The translations under genes and the position numbers were made by a program. A stretch of DNA of 64,000 bases, from assembly GCF_946151055.1 (NCBI RefSeq), contig NZ_CAMGYZ010000016.1, positions 32,831 to 96,830 of the forward strand, given 5' to 3'. Within the stretch, counting starts at the first letter, position 1. Each line of letters opens with the position of its first letter. The stretch comes from Bacillus sp. Marseille-Q3570. Lineage in GTDB: Bacteria > Bacillota > Bacilli > Bacillales > Fictibacillaceae. The notes below the pieces were generated by a model. It was given only the letters and a program-made list of their open reading frames with translations, was not told where the DNA came from and ran no database searches. Shown piece by piece: positions 17,241 through 25,545 of this stretch.

Positions 17241-17810
17241 TCAATTCATAGTGGCTTTAATGCCATATGTTTTTCCATCACGATACAGCATTTGACCTTT
17301 GAACCCATTTTCTTGCAAGAGTGAAAGAAATCGTTCTGAAGAAATACGCTCATGCGGTGGCGGACCCATCTCAGGATTTTCTTCAACTTCCCAATCAAGG
17401 ATAAAAAGCTGTCCACCCTTTATCATAATTCGATTTATTTCTTCAAAAGCCTTCTTTAAATTTGAAATTTCATGCATGACAAAAGCACTGAAAACCTTGT
17501 TGACACTGTTGCCTTCCATGTTGATTGCTTCAAGATCACTCGTTATGAATTCAATATTGGAGACATTTTCGTCAACCGCATAATCATTCAGCATATTAAG
17601 CATTTGAGGTTCGATATCAACTGCGTGTACAGTTGTCACCTTTTTGGCCATGGGAACAGTAAAATACCCATTTCCAGCCCCCAAATCTGCGACACTATCA
17701 GCCTGCTCCAAATCAAGGTATGCCAGGATTTTTTCTACTGGCAAGAGTTTTTGTCTTTCAGGACTGAACAACTTCCCCGCTTTTTCAGGTTTAAAACGCT
17801 TATCAGACAT
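17241..17810 (-). CDS. Class I SAM-dependent methyltransferase
   Basis: A 189-residue methyltransferase with the SAM-binding motif VADLGAGNGYFTVPMA (about residues 36-51), an acidic residue after the second strand (VDIEPQ) and the post-motif segment GGQLFILDWEVEENPEMGPPPHERIS near residue 137. It belongs to the UbiE/arsenite-methyltransferase-like group by general form, but the substrate is unknown. The start at 17810 has AGGAGAGG upstream; a longer frame to 17858 adds residues without family resemblance. Confidence 0.8.
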   Translation of the reverse strand: MSDKRFKPEKAGKLFSPERQKLLPVEKILAYLDLEQADSVADLGAGNGYFTVPMAKKVTTVHAVDIEPQMLNMLNDYAVDENVSNIEFITSDLEAINMEGNSVNKVFSAFVMHEISNLKKAFEEINRIMIKGGQLFILDWEVEENPEMGPPPHERISSERFLSLLQENGFKGQMLYRDGKTYGIKATMN

Positions 17811-17907
17811 AAGACCTCTCCTCGTTGCAAATTTTTTCAAAACCACATATAATACCAAGTAAACACATAGGATTTAATTCAACCATAGTGATAGGGGTGA
17901 ATCTCGA

Positions 17908-18075
17908 ATGAAAACATTACTTCAAGAAAAATGCCCTATATGTGATAAAAGATTGGATTGTTTCAATGAAGGGTTTATGCGTACAGTAATTATCAAGAGC
18001 TGTTCAGAAGGACATTACGAGAAAGTCTTCCACCCAGCCCTTGAAACCTTTATTGAAACTCGTAAAATCAGCTGA
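17908..18075 (+). CDS. Small CPxC zinc-ribbon-like protein
   Basis: A 55-residue protein with CPIC at residues 9-12 and two later cysteines (Cys19 and Cys34), which may make a small metal site. AGGGGTGA lies nine bases before the ATG. Its last eight bases overlap the 3' end of the convergent TauE gene. I do not recognise the family beyond general likeness to short Bacillus CPxC proteins; function unknown. Confidence 0.65.
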   Translation: MKTLLQEKCPICDKRLDCFNEGFMRTVIIKSCSEGHYEKVFHPALETFIETRKIS

Positions 18076-18847
18076 ATATATCAAGCCAAATTTTGATTGA
18101 AGTTCCGACGATCAAGGCCGCCAAAAACCATTGAAGGATTTTGGTATTGACCTTCTGACCGGTCTTTGCACCTAATGGTGAAGCAATCAGACTTGCCACA
18201 ACCATTACGACCGCAGGAACCAAAAGCACTTGACCGGTTGATATTTTCCCGATTGTGGAACCGATCGAAGAGATGAATGTGATTGCAAGCGAAGTAGCAA
18301 TCGTCATCCTTGTCGGTATTTTCAATACGACGAGCATAATCGGTACAAGTATGAATGCTCCAGCAGCGCCAACGATACCCGCACCGATTCCGACAATCAA
18401 AGCCAAGAACGCAGCAAGCCATTTGTTGAACTGCACGTCATCCAACGCCTGGTCATCAAGGCCTTTTTTCGGGATGAACATCATTATCGCTGCGATGGTC
18501 GCAAGAATCCCATACGTAATGTTTATCCCACTTTCGTCTAAGAACCTTGACCCGTAAGCACCGATGAAGCTCCCGATCAATACAGCGGTACCCATATAGA
18601 TGATCAGTGGTTTATTTAAGTAACCACCTTTTCGGTATGCCCATACACCACCGATTGTTGCAAAAAATACCTGTACTGCACTGATTCCTGAAACTTCATG
18701 AGAAGTGAACGCTGCGAATCCCAATAATGGCGGGATATATAAGAGCATCGGATATTTGATGATGGACCCACCGATCCCTACCATTCCAGACACATATGAA
18801 CCGACAAATCCGATTAAGAATATCGTTATGATAAATGCTATATCCAT
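18068..18847 (-). CDS. yrkJ: TauE/SafE family sulfite or sulfur-compound exporter (YrkJ type)
   Basis: A 259-residue membrane protein with about eight hydrophobic segments and the two TauE half-motifs, [15 protein letters not shown] (about 22-36) and [18 protein letters not shown] (about 143-160). It should move sulfite or related oxyanions out of the cell. It is the last gene of the sulfane-sulfur operon, in the order of the B. subtilis yrk genes. AGGAGGAGAG precedes ATG 18847. A strong hairpin separates it from the TusA-like gene, so its level may be lower than that of the genes upstream. Confidence 0.88.
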   Translation of the reverse strand: MDIAFIITIFLIGFVGSYVSGMVGIGGSIIKYPMLLYIPPLLGFAAFTSHEVSGISAVQVFFATIGGVWAYRKGGYLNKPLIIYMGTAVLIGSFIGAYGSRFLDESGINITYGILATIAAIMMFIPKKGLDDQALDDVQFNKWLAAFLALIVGIGAGIVGAAGAFILVPIMLVVLKIPTRMTIATSLAITFISSIGSTIGKISTGQVLLVPAVVMVVASLIASPLGAKTGQKVNTKILQWFLAALIVGTSIKIWLDIFS

Positions 18848-18874
18848 GATTTCTCTCCTCCTAATTAAAAGAAA

Positions 18875-18929
18875 GCTCAATAAGGGGAATGCATCGGCAG
18901 CATTTTACCCATCTTCCCCTTTATTGAGC
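18875..18929 (-). terminator. Internal hairpin/attenuator between tusA-like gene and tauE
   Basis: GCTCAATAAGGGGAA (18875-18889) pairs with TTCCCCTTTATTGAGC (18914-18929), a 15-bp stem with one bulge, followed on the minus strand by a T-rich stretch. It would reduce or stop transcription before tauE. Confidence 0.7.
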
Positions 18930-18942
18930 CTTCTATTTCTAT

Positions 18943-19170
18943 TTAGGCTTTCTTGACCCAGAACTTGAACACTCCGTCTTCTTCAGTATCTTGTAGAAGT
19001 TCGTGTCCACCTGATTTCACCCAAGAAGAAAGGTCGCTTTTTGCCCCTTTATCAGTTGCGTGGATCTCAAGAACTTGCCCAGAATCGATTTCATCAATCG
19101 CCTTTTTTGTTTTGACGATCGGCATTGGACATGCCAATCCTTTTGCATCTAGTACTTTATCTGAATTCAT
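18943..19170 (-). CDS. yrkI: TusA-like sulfur carrier protein (YrkI type)
   Basis: A 75-residue protein of the TusA/SirA fold with the sulfur-accepting cysteine in GLACPMPIVKTKKAI (Cys14) and a C-terminal HELLQ...FKFWVKK strand. It should carry persulfide sulfur between rhodaneses and other acceptors. It is nearly identical at the N-terminus to the TusA part of the YrkF-type fusion three genes upstream, a sign of duplication. AGGAGG precedes the ATG. Confidence 0.9.
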   Translation of the reverse strand: MNSDKVLDAKGLACPMPIVKTKKAIDEIDSGQVLEIHATDKGAKSDLSSWVKSGGHELLQDTEEDGVFKFWVKKA

Positions 19171-19220
19171 TTATAAAACCTCCTGATTATATAGTCTTCT
19201 GAAAAGACTGTTTCGCCAAA

Positions 19221-20354
19221 TTAACCTTTAACTGCACAACGGTTTGGACCGATTTCCATTTCACGTTGCTCTTCCGTTTCAGGGTTGATCTTCCCCATAT
19301 TCGTTTCACGGATTTCCTGATAAGCATTTGGTTGAGGTGGTAGATTTTCCGTTACAAGTTTCCGGAATTCCCCTTCGTCTTCCACATTTAACCCAGAGTT
19401 CTCCTTATAAAGATCTCCTAGGTTCGCTTTCACAGATCCATCTTCACCAAGCTCTTCGACTTTTGAGAAGTGGGCAGGAAGGACAACCAGGTCATCTGAA
19501 AGTTCTTTATATTTGCTATACAAAGTGTCTCTCAAATCACTTACCCAGTCTTCCGCTTTTCCTGCAAGGTCCGGGCGACCGATTGATTTTACGAATAATA
19601 TATCACCAGTGAGTAGATATTGATCATCTACAATGAATGACGTACTTCCGATCGTATGTCCAGGTGAGTAGATCGGTTGGACTTTTATCGTCGTGTTTCC
19701 CACTGTCAGGTCATTTCCTTCTTCAAGCTTGTTGTACTCGAATGTTACTTCTGTCGCGTCCTTTGGAGGCAGGTAGTATTCTGCGTCAAAGATTTCAGCA
19801 AGCTTGCGGCCGCCGGAAATGTGATCCGCATGAAGGTGGGTATCTGCAAGATGTTTCACCTTAAGCCCTTTTTCTTTGACAAACAGTTCATAAGGCTCTG
19901 TCATACGGTTGCTGTCGATGATCATCGCTTCACCGTCGGACTCGATAAGGTAAGATAAGCAGCCTTTCCCGATACGGACGAACTGATAGATCGCTCCGCC
20001 GTCTTTCAAGTCACCAATTTTCACAGGTTCAAGGTGCTCGCTCCAGGATTTCATTCCACCTTGCAAGTAAGAAACATCCTCGAGGCCAGCCTCAACTAGC
20101 TGTTCACCTACGAACTTGGAAGAACTCTCTTTCGCGCAAACAACCAAAATTTCTTGGTCTTTAGGAAGCTGATCAAGAATACCATCAACACCTTCTAACA
20201 ATTCAAAGTATGGCATATTGATGATCTCTACAGCTCCACCTTCGATTTTCCAATCGTTAAAATCACTTTCGTTCCGTACATCAAGAATAAAAAGCTTTTC
20301 GTTATTCAATACTTTTTGAGTAATTTCTTTTGCGGTCATTTCTTTAATAGCCAT
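19221..20354 (-). CDS. yrkH: Rhodanese-persulfide dioxygenase fusion (YrkH type)
   Basis: A 377-residue protein with an N-terminal rhodanese-like domain (about 1-105; cysteine in [10 protein letters not shown] at about residue 85) and a metallo-beta-lactamase domain (about 115-320) with the iron ligands of persulfide dioxygenases: [26 protein letters not shown], and LPAHFSK. ETHE1/CstB-type enzymes oxidise persulfide to sulfite, which fits a sulfite exporter in the same operon. Domain order differs from S. aureus CstB, where the dioxygenase comes first. The tail after 320 ends in NRCAVKG, with a lone cysteine. Confidence 0.88.
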   Translation of the reverse strand: MAIKEMTAKEITQKVLNNEKLFILDVRNESDFNDWKIEGGAVEIINMPYFELLEGVDGILDQLPKDQEILVVCAKESSSKFVGEQLVEAGLEDVSYLQGGMKSWSEHLEPVKIGDLKDGGAIYQFVRIGKGCLSYLIESDGEAMIIDSNRMTEPYELFVKEKGLKVKHLADTHLHADHISGGRKLAEIFDAEYYLPPKDATEVTFEYNKLEEGNDLTVGNTTIKVQPIYSPGHTIGSTSFIVDDQYLLTGDILFVKSIGRPDLAGKAEDWVSDLRDTLYSKYKELSDDLVVLPAHFSKVEELGEDGSVKANLGDLYKENSGLNVEDEGEFRKLVTENLPPQPNAYQEIRETNMGKINPETEEQREMEIGPNRCAVKG

Positions 20355-20369
20355 TTTTAAACTACCCCC

Positions 20370-20933
20370 TTAATCTTCTTTTTCAGTGGGACCATCCCAC
20401 TCGGACATTCCAGGAATAACGTTTTTCACTTTTGCAAAACCTTTATCTGACAACAATTGGGATGCACGGTCACTACGATTTCCTGTTCTGCAGACAACAT
20501 AGATGTCGTCTTCTTTATTCAACTCATCCAAACGGTCCTCCAATTCGCCTAATGGAATGGATTTCGCTCCAGGGATACGGCTGAATGCATACTCTGCAGG
20601 TTCACGGACATCCAAGACGATGCCGCCTTCTTCAAGCTTCGTTTTCAATTCATCATTCTGGATGACATGAGGATAATTGGTTTCTTCTTTTGTCTCTTCT
20701 GGGCTTGCTTTGCGAAGATAGTGCTTCAGGACATCTCCTTCTTCCTTTGTGCCAAGGTATTGATGACCTGTCGATTTCGCCCAGCTCGCAATATCCGCAG
20801 TCGATCCTTTATCTGTCGCTTGGACTTCCAGGACCTGACCTGCTTCCATTTCTCCAATCGTCTTTTTCGTTTTTACAATCGGCATTGGACATGCAAGTCC
20901 TTTCGCATCCAATACTTTGTCTGTATTAATCAT
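20370..20933 (-). CDS. yrkF: TusA-rhodanese fusion protein (YrkF type)
   Basis: A 187-residue fusion: a TusA-like domain with GLACPMPIVKTKK (about 11-23) and a rhodanese domain with the active-site loop CRTGNRSDRA (about residue 154) and DVREPAEYAF. The pairing of a sulfur carrier with a rhodanese in one chain suggests direct sulfur transfer. The start at 20933 follows AGGAGG by eight bases; an earlier in-frame codon overlaps the gene upstream. Central member of the operon. Confidence 0.9.
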   Translation of the reverse strand: MINTDKVLDAKGLACPMPIVKTKKTIGEMEAGQVLEVQATDKGSTADIASWAKSTGHQYLGTKEEGDVLKHYLRKASPEETKEETNYPHVIQNDELKTKLEEGGIVLDVREPAEYAFSRIPGAKSIPLGELEDRLDELNKEDDIYVVCRTGNRSDRASQLLSDKGFAKVKNVIPGMSEWDGPTEKED

Positions 20934-20956
20934 GTGTGAAGCCTCCTTCTGAGTGA

Positions 20957-21277
20957 TTAACGATTTGATAATTCTCCATTCCAATTCATCAAGCCGCCTT
21001 TCATATTAAAGACGGAATACCCTTCTCCCTCAAGAAACTTTGCAGCCTTCCCGCTTCGGTTTCCTGAACGACATACCATGATGTGTTCCTTATCTTTAGG
21101 AATCTCATTCGTACGGTCTGAAATTTCACCAAGAGGAATATGTTTCGCCCCTGGAATCATTCCGTTTGCTACTTCTTCATCTTCTCGTACGTCGATGATA
21201 CTAATATCTTTGATTTCTTTTCGCTTCTTATCGACTTCTTCTGGAGTGATCGTTTTAACACTGTTGAATCCAAACAT
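20957..21277 (-). CDS. Single-domain rhodanese
   Basis: A 106-residue thiosulfate sulfurtransferase-like protein with IIDVREDEEVANG and the active-site loop CRSGNRSGKA (cysteine near residue 69). It should accept sulfane sulfur and pass it to TusA-like carriers. An AAAAGGAGG site precedes the ATG, and a CstR-like palindrome lies 32-49 bases upstream, so it may also be transcribed from its own promoter. Confidence 0.9.
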   Translation of the reverse strand: MFGFNSVKTITPEEVDKKRKEIKDISIIDVREDEEVANGMIPGAKHIPLGEISDRTNEIPKDKEHIMVCRSGNRSGKAAKFLEGEGYSVFNMKGGLMNWNGELSNR

Positions 21278-21308
21278 GAGTTACCTCCTTTTGGCGATTT
21301 GCAGATAC

Positions 21309-21326
21309 TATACCTCGTAGGGTATT
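21309..21326. promoter_or_regulatory. CstR-like operator, site 4 (upstream of the rhodanese gene)
   Basis: TATACCTCGTAGGGTATT is a slightly degenerate version of the palindromes at 21855, 21902 and 22251. Confidence 0.55.
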
Positions 21327-21339
21327 ATTTCAAACAAAA

Positions 21340-21825
21340 CTAAATAAAGAGATTTACTTTCCCTTCGTTTGCTTCTCCAAGGTAAGCTGCAACTCCGGCA
21401 TAGTTGATATCATCCAGCAGTTCTTCTTTTTGAAGACCTAAAAGATCCATTGTCATTGTACATGCGACAAGATTGACACCTTGTTCTTGAGCCATTTCCA
21501 CAAGTTCCGGAAGAGACATGGCATTATGCTTTTTCATAACATGCTTGATCATTTTCGGTCCCATACCAGCCATGTTCATTTTAGATAAGCCTAGTTTCTT
21601 TGCCCCGCGAGGCATCATCTTACCGAACATCTTTTCAAGCATTCCTTTTTTCACTGGCACCTGTTCGTCTTTACGTAGTGCATTCAATCCCCAGAATGTA
21701 TGGAAGATTGTCACCTCATGGTCATAGGCCGCAGCACCATTCGCAATGATATAAGCCGCAATGGCCTTATCAAGGTCTCCACTGAATAATACAATTGTAG
21801 TCTTGTCTTTTTTTACTTCTGTCAT
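21340..21825 (-). CDS. yrkE: DsrE/DsrF-like sulfur-relay protein (YrkE type)
   Basis: A 161-residue protein of the DsrE/DrsE-like family: TTIVLFSGDLDKAIAAYIIA at the N-terminus, HEVTIFHTFWGLNAL (about 36-50) and a conserved cysteine in GVNLVACTMTMDLLG (about residue 122). Such proteins take part in sulfur transfer with rhodaneses and TusA. It is the first structural gene after the repressor and is preceded by two palindromic operator candidates. An AGGAGGAATAACG site precedes the ATG. Confidence 0.88.
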   Translation of the reverse strand: MTEVKKDKTTIVLFSGDLDKAIAAYIIANGAAAYDHEVTIFHTFWGLNALRKDEQVPVKKGMLEKMFGKMMPRGAKKLGLSKMNMAGMGPKMIKHVMKKHNAMSLPELVEMAQEQGVNLVACTMTMDLLGLQKEELLDDINYAGVAAYLGEANEGKVNLFI

Positions 21826-21854
21826 CGTTATTCCTCCTTAAAAAGTTTATACAT

Positions 21855-21870
21855 ATACCCGTATAGGTAT
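21855..21870. promoter_or_regulatory. CstR-like operator, site 3
   Basis: ATACCCGTATAGGTAT, identical to the site at 22251-22266, just before the yrkE ribosome binding site. Confidence 0.65.
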
Positions 21871-21901
21871 TATTTTTCTTAAAAATAAAAAGGTGTTGTT
21901 T

Positions 21902-21919
21902 TATACCCCTAAGGGTATA
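21902..21919. promoter_or_regulatory. CstR-like operator, site 2
   Basis: TATACCCCTAAGGGTATA is a perfect 18-bp palindrome between the repressor gene and yrkE, where a promoter for the structural genes would sit. Confidence 0.7.
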
Positions 21920-21956
21920 CTACTACGCATTCAAATGAATGTCAACACCTGAATTT

Positions 21957-22217
21957 TCATCTGCTTTTGACAAGTAGATTGACTGCTTCTTTAATAAGAT
22001 CGTCCGTGTTTTCACCTTTATCCAGTTGCTCTCTCACACACTGTTCGAGGTTTGTTCCAACGACCAGACCTATTGTACGGTCCAACGCACTTCTGATAGC
22101 TGACATTTGTGTCACTATATCTTTACAATCTTTTTCTTCTTCCATCATTTTAAGAACACCGCGTACTTGTCCTTCAATACGTTTTACGCGGTTTTTCATT
22201 TGATCATTATATTCCAC
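21957..22217 (-). CDS. cstR: CsoR/CstR-family persulfide-sensing repressor
   Basis: An 86-residue all-helical repressor (MKNRVKRIEGQVRGVLKMM at the N-terminus). Counting from the GTG start at 22217, the two sensor cysteines are Cys31 and Cys60, the same numbers as in S. aureus CstR, and the copper-ligand histidine of CsoR four residues before the second cysteine is replaced by Asn56. This favours a sensor of persulfides rather than copper. AAAGGAGG lies nine bases upstream. It should bind the ATACCC...GGGTAT palindromes around the operon and release them on persulfide formation. Confidence 0.88.
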   Translation of the reverse strand: MEYNDQMKNRVKRIEGQVRGVLKMMEEEKDCKDIVTQMSAIRSALDRTIGLVVGTNLEQCVREQLDKGENTDDLIKEAVNLLVKSR

Positions 22218-22250
22218 GAGGTACAACCTCCTTTATTTCAATGTTCAATA

Positions 22251-22266
22251 ATACCCGTATAGGTAT
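22251..22266. promoter_or_regulatory. CstR-like operator, site 1 (upstream of the repressor gene)
   Basis: ATACCCGTATAGGTAT, identical to site 3, 34 bases before the repressor start; it implies autoregulation. Confidence 0.65.
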
Positions 22267-22404
22267 ATTACAACATTTTCTCTGAAGATGCAAATCACCT
22301 TATTAACACCTCTATTGTACAATACATGTTTCATAAAGAAAACGTGAGAGGTTGTACTATAAGTGCTGAAGATGGGCGTAACATCAAGACACCTTGTTGA
22401 AGGA

Positions 22405-22605
22405 ACAATCGTTAACGGACACAGGAGACCTTATTTGGGCAATATATTGGAAATTTACAAACTTAACGGACACCAGTGCTTTTATTTCGCTAAAACCTAA
22501 TAAAAACAACTCATTTTGTCACAATTAACGGCCCTGGTGCCCGCCAAAATTCTGAAACACCGTATTTTAGCACAATTAACGGCTCTGGTGTTCGTTACGA
22601 TCCTC
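22405..22605. repeat. Interspersed repeat family R1, copy 3
   Basis: No gene is seen between 22218 and 22664. From 22410 the sequence is an inverted copy of 15143-15226, followed by two further units, AATTAACGGCCCTGGTGCC and AATTAACGGCTCTGGTGTTC (22525-22595). Confidence 0.65.
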
Positions 22606-22664
22606 ACAACATTCATCTAAACCAGAAAAGACATCAAAACAACCTCAAATTTTTAGAAAAGTAC

Positions 22665-24683
22665 TTATTCTTTAACTCTTAGCAGTCTTAATCCATTCAA
22701 TGTAACAAGAAGGGTTGCGCCCATATCTGCAAAGATGGCAATCCACAGGGTCAGCCAGCCTGGCACGACAAGTAAAAGCGCCAACAGCTTTACTCCGATC
22801 GAAAAGGCGATGTTCTGCTTGATGATCGAAAGCGTTTTTCTGCTAAGCTTAATGGTATATGGAAGTTTGCGCAAGTCATCTCCCATCAAAGCGATATCCG
22901 CTGTTTCGATGGCTGTATCTGTACCAGCACCGCCCATGGCAATTCCGACGGTAGAGGACGCAAGGGCAGGAGCGTCATTTACACCATCCCCGACCATCGC
23001 GACTTTCCCAAACCGCTGTTCATATTCTTTAATGTAATTTAATTTTTCTTCAGGAAGCAGTTCTGCTTTTATGGTAGAAATGTTGATTTGCTGCCCGATG
23101 CTGTTTGCTGTCAGCTGATGGTCCCCAGTAAGCATGATCGTATTTGTGATATTCAGATCATGAAGTGCTTTCACGACTTCGGCACTTTCATCGCGTATTG
23201 TATCCGCTACTGCAACGAGCGCAAGCAGATGCTCTTCTGTCCCGACCGCCAGTACGGTTTTCCCTTCAGAACGAAGTCGATCGATGATGATGTGTGTATC
23301 ACTTTCAGGTTGTATATTCATATCATCAGTAAATAATGCAAGACTTCCAGCATAGTATACAGTCTGATTGATCGTTCCTTTTATACCCTTACCGGTAAGC
23401 GATTGAAAATTCTCGATATCATCATCTGTTTGCTTCTCAATACCCATCTCTTCAGCTTTCTTCAGGATTGCAGAGGCTAAAGGGTGCTGCGAGCTGCTTT
23501 CAAGAAAAGCAGCAATCCGGATAATTTCAGAATCCTTGTATTCGGCCAGCGTAATAATATCGTTGACTTCAGGGATTCCCTTTGTCAATGTTCCTGTTTT
23601 ATCAAAAGCGATTGATTTCAACTTCCCAGCTTCCTCTAAATAGACACCGCCTTTTACTAACACACCGTTCCGTGCAGCATTGCCAACTGCTGTCACTATG
23701 GAAACAGGTGTAGAAATCACGAGTGCACAAGGACAGCCGACCACCAGGACAGCCAGCCCTTGATAGATCCATTCTTCCCAGCTTCCCCCTAGTAATGGCG
23801 GAATTACCGCTACCCCTATCGCCACTAAAATGATGGCGGGGGTATAATATTTTGCGAACCGATCTACAAATGATTGGGATGGAGCCCGCTCTTCTTGTGC
23901 TTCTTCGACGAGATGGATGATCTTCGCTAACGTCGTATCCTCCACCCGCTTTGTTACTTCAACTTCTAAATAGCCATCTTCATTCAATGTTCCAGCAAAA
24001 GCTTCATCGCCTACAGATAGATGGACTGGAACAGATTCGCCAGTTATCGCAGACTGGTTCACGAACGATCCGCCTTTCGAAACGACTCCATCCATGGCTA
24101 GCTTTTGCCCAGGTAAAACAATCATCGTATCTCCGACCTGCACGTCCTCTACAGGGATTGTCATTTCCTGATTGTTTCGCAGGACAGTCGCTTCCTTTGG
24201 GGCGATTTCCATCAATCCACGGATTGACTGACGTGCTTTTTCCATCGAATAAGCTTCAAGGATTTCACTGATTGCGAAAAGGATGACAACCATGGCCCCT
24301 TCACCCCATTCACCGATCAAAGCAGCTCCGATGATTGCGATTGTCATGAGCGTCCTCATATCGAAATCAAGACGAAGCAGGTTTCTAAAACCTGCCTGGA
24401 ATAAACGATATCCCCCCACAAGGATGGATCCTGCATAAAAGCCATTAGCTAATAATGATCCTTCCCCGTATCCAAAACTGATCATCCATCCGACAATCAA
24501 AAGAATTCCTGCCAAAACGACATTCCAATGACGTTTCAAAAACGGTTCTTTCTTCTCTTCTTCCTTCAAATGGTCAGGGCGGACCTTCAGGTTTTCAAAA
24601 GCCCCTGCCTTTTCAATCTCATTTACATTTGTGTCACCTATAACTGTAAGCTTTGAAGCTGTAAAATTCACTTTTGCATCCAA
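22665..24683 (-). CDS. cadA: Cadmium/zinc-transporting P1B-type ATPase (CadA), N-terminus interrupted
   Basis: 672 residues from a TTG codon at 24683, with about eight membrane segments, the actuator TGES, the metal-binding CPCALVIST (CPC), the phosphorylation motif [19 protein letters not shown] and the hinge [11 protein letters not shown]. This is a heavy-metal exporter of the Cd/Zn/Pb type. The usual N-terminal metal-binding domain is present further upstream in the same frame, from a TTG at 24797 with GAGGAGGGG before it, but a TGA codon (24737-24735) falls where the first Cys of GFTCANCA belongs. The product is therefore a shortened pump, a read-through protein, or the result of a mutation or sequencing error. 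It follows cadC in an operon. Confidence 0.85.
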   Translation of the reverse strand: MDAKVNFTASKLTVIGDTNVNEIEKAGAFENLKVRPDHLKEEEKKEPFLKRHWNVVLAGILLIVGWMISFGYGEGSLLANGFYAGSILVGGYRLFQAGFRNLLRLDFDMRTLMTIAIIGAALIGEWGEGAMVVILFAISEILEAYSMEKARQSIRGLMEIAPKEATVLRNNQEMTIPVEDVQVGDTMIVLPGQKLAMDGVVSKGGSFVNQSAITGESVPVHLSVGDEAFAGTLNEDGYLEVEVTKRVEDTTLAKIIHLVEEAQEERAPSQSFVDRFAKYYTPAIILVAIGVAVIPPLLGGSWEEWIYQGLAVLVVGCPCALVISTPVSIVTAVGNAARNGVLVKGGVYLEEAGKLKSIAFDKTGTLTKGIPEVNDIITLAEYKDSEIIRIAAFLESSSQHPLASAILKKAEEMGIEKQTDDDIENFQSLTGKGIKGTINQTVYYAGSLALFTDDMNIQPESDTHIIIDRLRSEGKTVLAVGTEEHLLALVAVADTIRDESAEVVKALHDLNITNTIMLTGDHQLTANSIGQQINISTIKAELLPEEKLNYIKEYEQRFGKVAMVGDGVNDAPALASSTVGIAMGGAGTDTAIETADIALMGDDLRKLPYTIKLSRKTLSIIKQNIAFSIGVKLLALLLVVPGWLTLWIAIFADMGATLLVTLNGLRLLRVKE

Positions 24684-24797
24684 AACACCATCCAGGCGTT
24701 TTACGTTCGTTTCGAACTTTTTGGCACAGTTTGCTCAGGTGAATCCTGAGATCCTATAGATGTGCTGTTTCGTTTCATTCACCTTAGCTTGTTGCAA
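24684..24797 (-). pseudogene. cadA: Interrupted HMA metal-binding N-terminus of cadA
   Basis: From TTG 24797 (seven bases after GAGGAGGGG, overlapping the cadC end by 14 bases) the frame reads LQQAKVNETKQHIYRISGFT, then TGA, then [17 protein letters not shown] and directly into the cadA frame. The full reading would give about 710 residues, the normal CadA length. Only one base separates TGA from a cysteine codon. All else in the domain looks intact. Confidence 0.7.
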
Positions 24798-25167
24798 GAT
24801 GCTTCCCCTCCTCTAAATGAGAGAATGCTGTCTGTATTATTTGCCTTACATGATCATCATCCAATGAGTAGTACACCAGCTTTCCGACTTTCCGATATTT
24901 TGCAAGTCCCATATTCCGAAGCAATCTCAGATGGTGGGAAGCCGTTGCAACTGTACAATCAACGATATTTGATACATCGCATACGCATAGTTCTTCCTCG
25001 ATTGATAATGCATAAGCGATTTTGATTCGTGTATCATCGGATAAGGCTTTGAAAACTTTCGCCGCTGACATGGTATCTTTTCCTTCTATATCAGCTTTTA
25101 TCCGATTCACTTTATCTTCATGCACACAATTGACTTTACAAACATCGTCTTTCGCCACTTTATTCAC
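24784..25167 (-). CDS. cadC: ArsR-family metal-responsive repressor CadC
   Basis: A 127-residue winged-helix repressor. The metal-site motif ELCVCDVSNIV (Cys at about 60 and 62) and the N-terminal cysteines (about 10 and 14, DVCKVNCVHEDKV) are those of CadC, which senses Cd, Pb and Zn. The recognition helix is ATASHHLRLLRNMGL. It starts with GTG at 25167 after AAGGTGAGAG, is the first gene of a cadC-cadA operon, and has an ATTCAA/TTGAAT operator candidate upstream. Confidence 0.93.
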   Translation of the reverse strand: MNKVAKDDVCKVNCVHEDKVNRIKADIEGKDTMSAAKVFKALSDDTRIKIAYALSIEEELCVCDVSNIVDCTVATASHHLRLLRNMGLAKYRKVGKLVYYSLDDDHVRQIIQTAFSHLEEGKHLATS

Positions 25168-25180
25168 CTCTCACCTTTTC

Positions 25181-25200
25181 ATTCAAACGTTCTTTTGAAT
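25181..25200. promoter_or_regulatory. CadC operator candidate
   Basis: ATTCAA (25181-25186) and TTGAAT (25195-25200) form an inverted repeat with an eight-base centre immediately upstream of cadC, like known CadC binding sites. Confidence 0.6.
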
Positions 25201-25288
25201 ATTAGTATATAAGGTATGGTGTAATGACGTCAAACATTACGGTTGCTGGTATCAAAAGGTCCTATACATACCCCACAGCAGATTGCAC

Positions 25289-25325
25289 ATAAAAAAGACC
25301 CAAAAGTGCAGTCACTTTTGGGTCA
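25289..25325. terminator. Strong bidirectional terminator downstream of a 21-codon frame
   Basis: GACCCAAAAGTG and CACTTTTGGGTC form a perfect 12-bp stem with a four-base loop. On the minus strand it is followed by a run of T residues. Confidence 0.8.
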
Positions 25326-25341
25326 CCCTCTTTTGTAATCC

Positions 25342-25407
25342 TTATCTTCTTTTATTCTTTCTTGTCATTTCAATGATGATCTTTTCGATTTCGTAGAAGT
25401 TAAACAT
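25342..25407 (-). CDS. Possible 21-residue peptide (MFNFYEIEKIIIEMTRKNKRR)
   Basis: An ATG at 25407 preceded by AAAAGGGAGCGG opens a short frame, amphipathic in the middle and with a basic tail, ending 17 bases before a strong terminator. The small self-contained unit of binding site, frame and terminator argues for a real short transcript. I know of no named family. Confidence 0.4.
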   Translation of the reverse strand: MFNFYEIEKIIIEMTRKNKRR

Positions 25408-25545
25408 GGAATCCGCTCCCTTTTCGAGTTTGTTTTGTTACTCTTAGTTTACGGAATTCCCTTTGTTTATTAACCGGTCAACAGATTGGATTTCCCTCCG
25501 CCTCTAGATTGATTTTATTCTCCGTCTACGTCCTAAGCCGATTCA

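Noticed and set aside
24690..24734. GTTCG-AAA-CGAAC hairpin as a SECIS element after the cadA TGA
   Set aside because: The stem is only five base pairs, the loop is AAA, and the conserved loop G/U and bulge of bacterial SECIS elements are missing; kept only as a remote option in the cadA finding.
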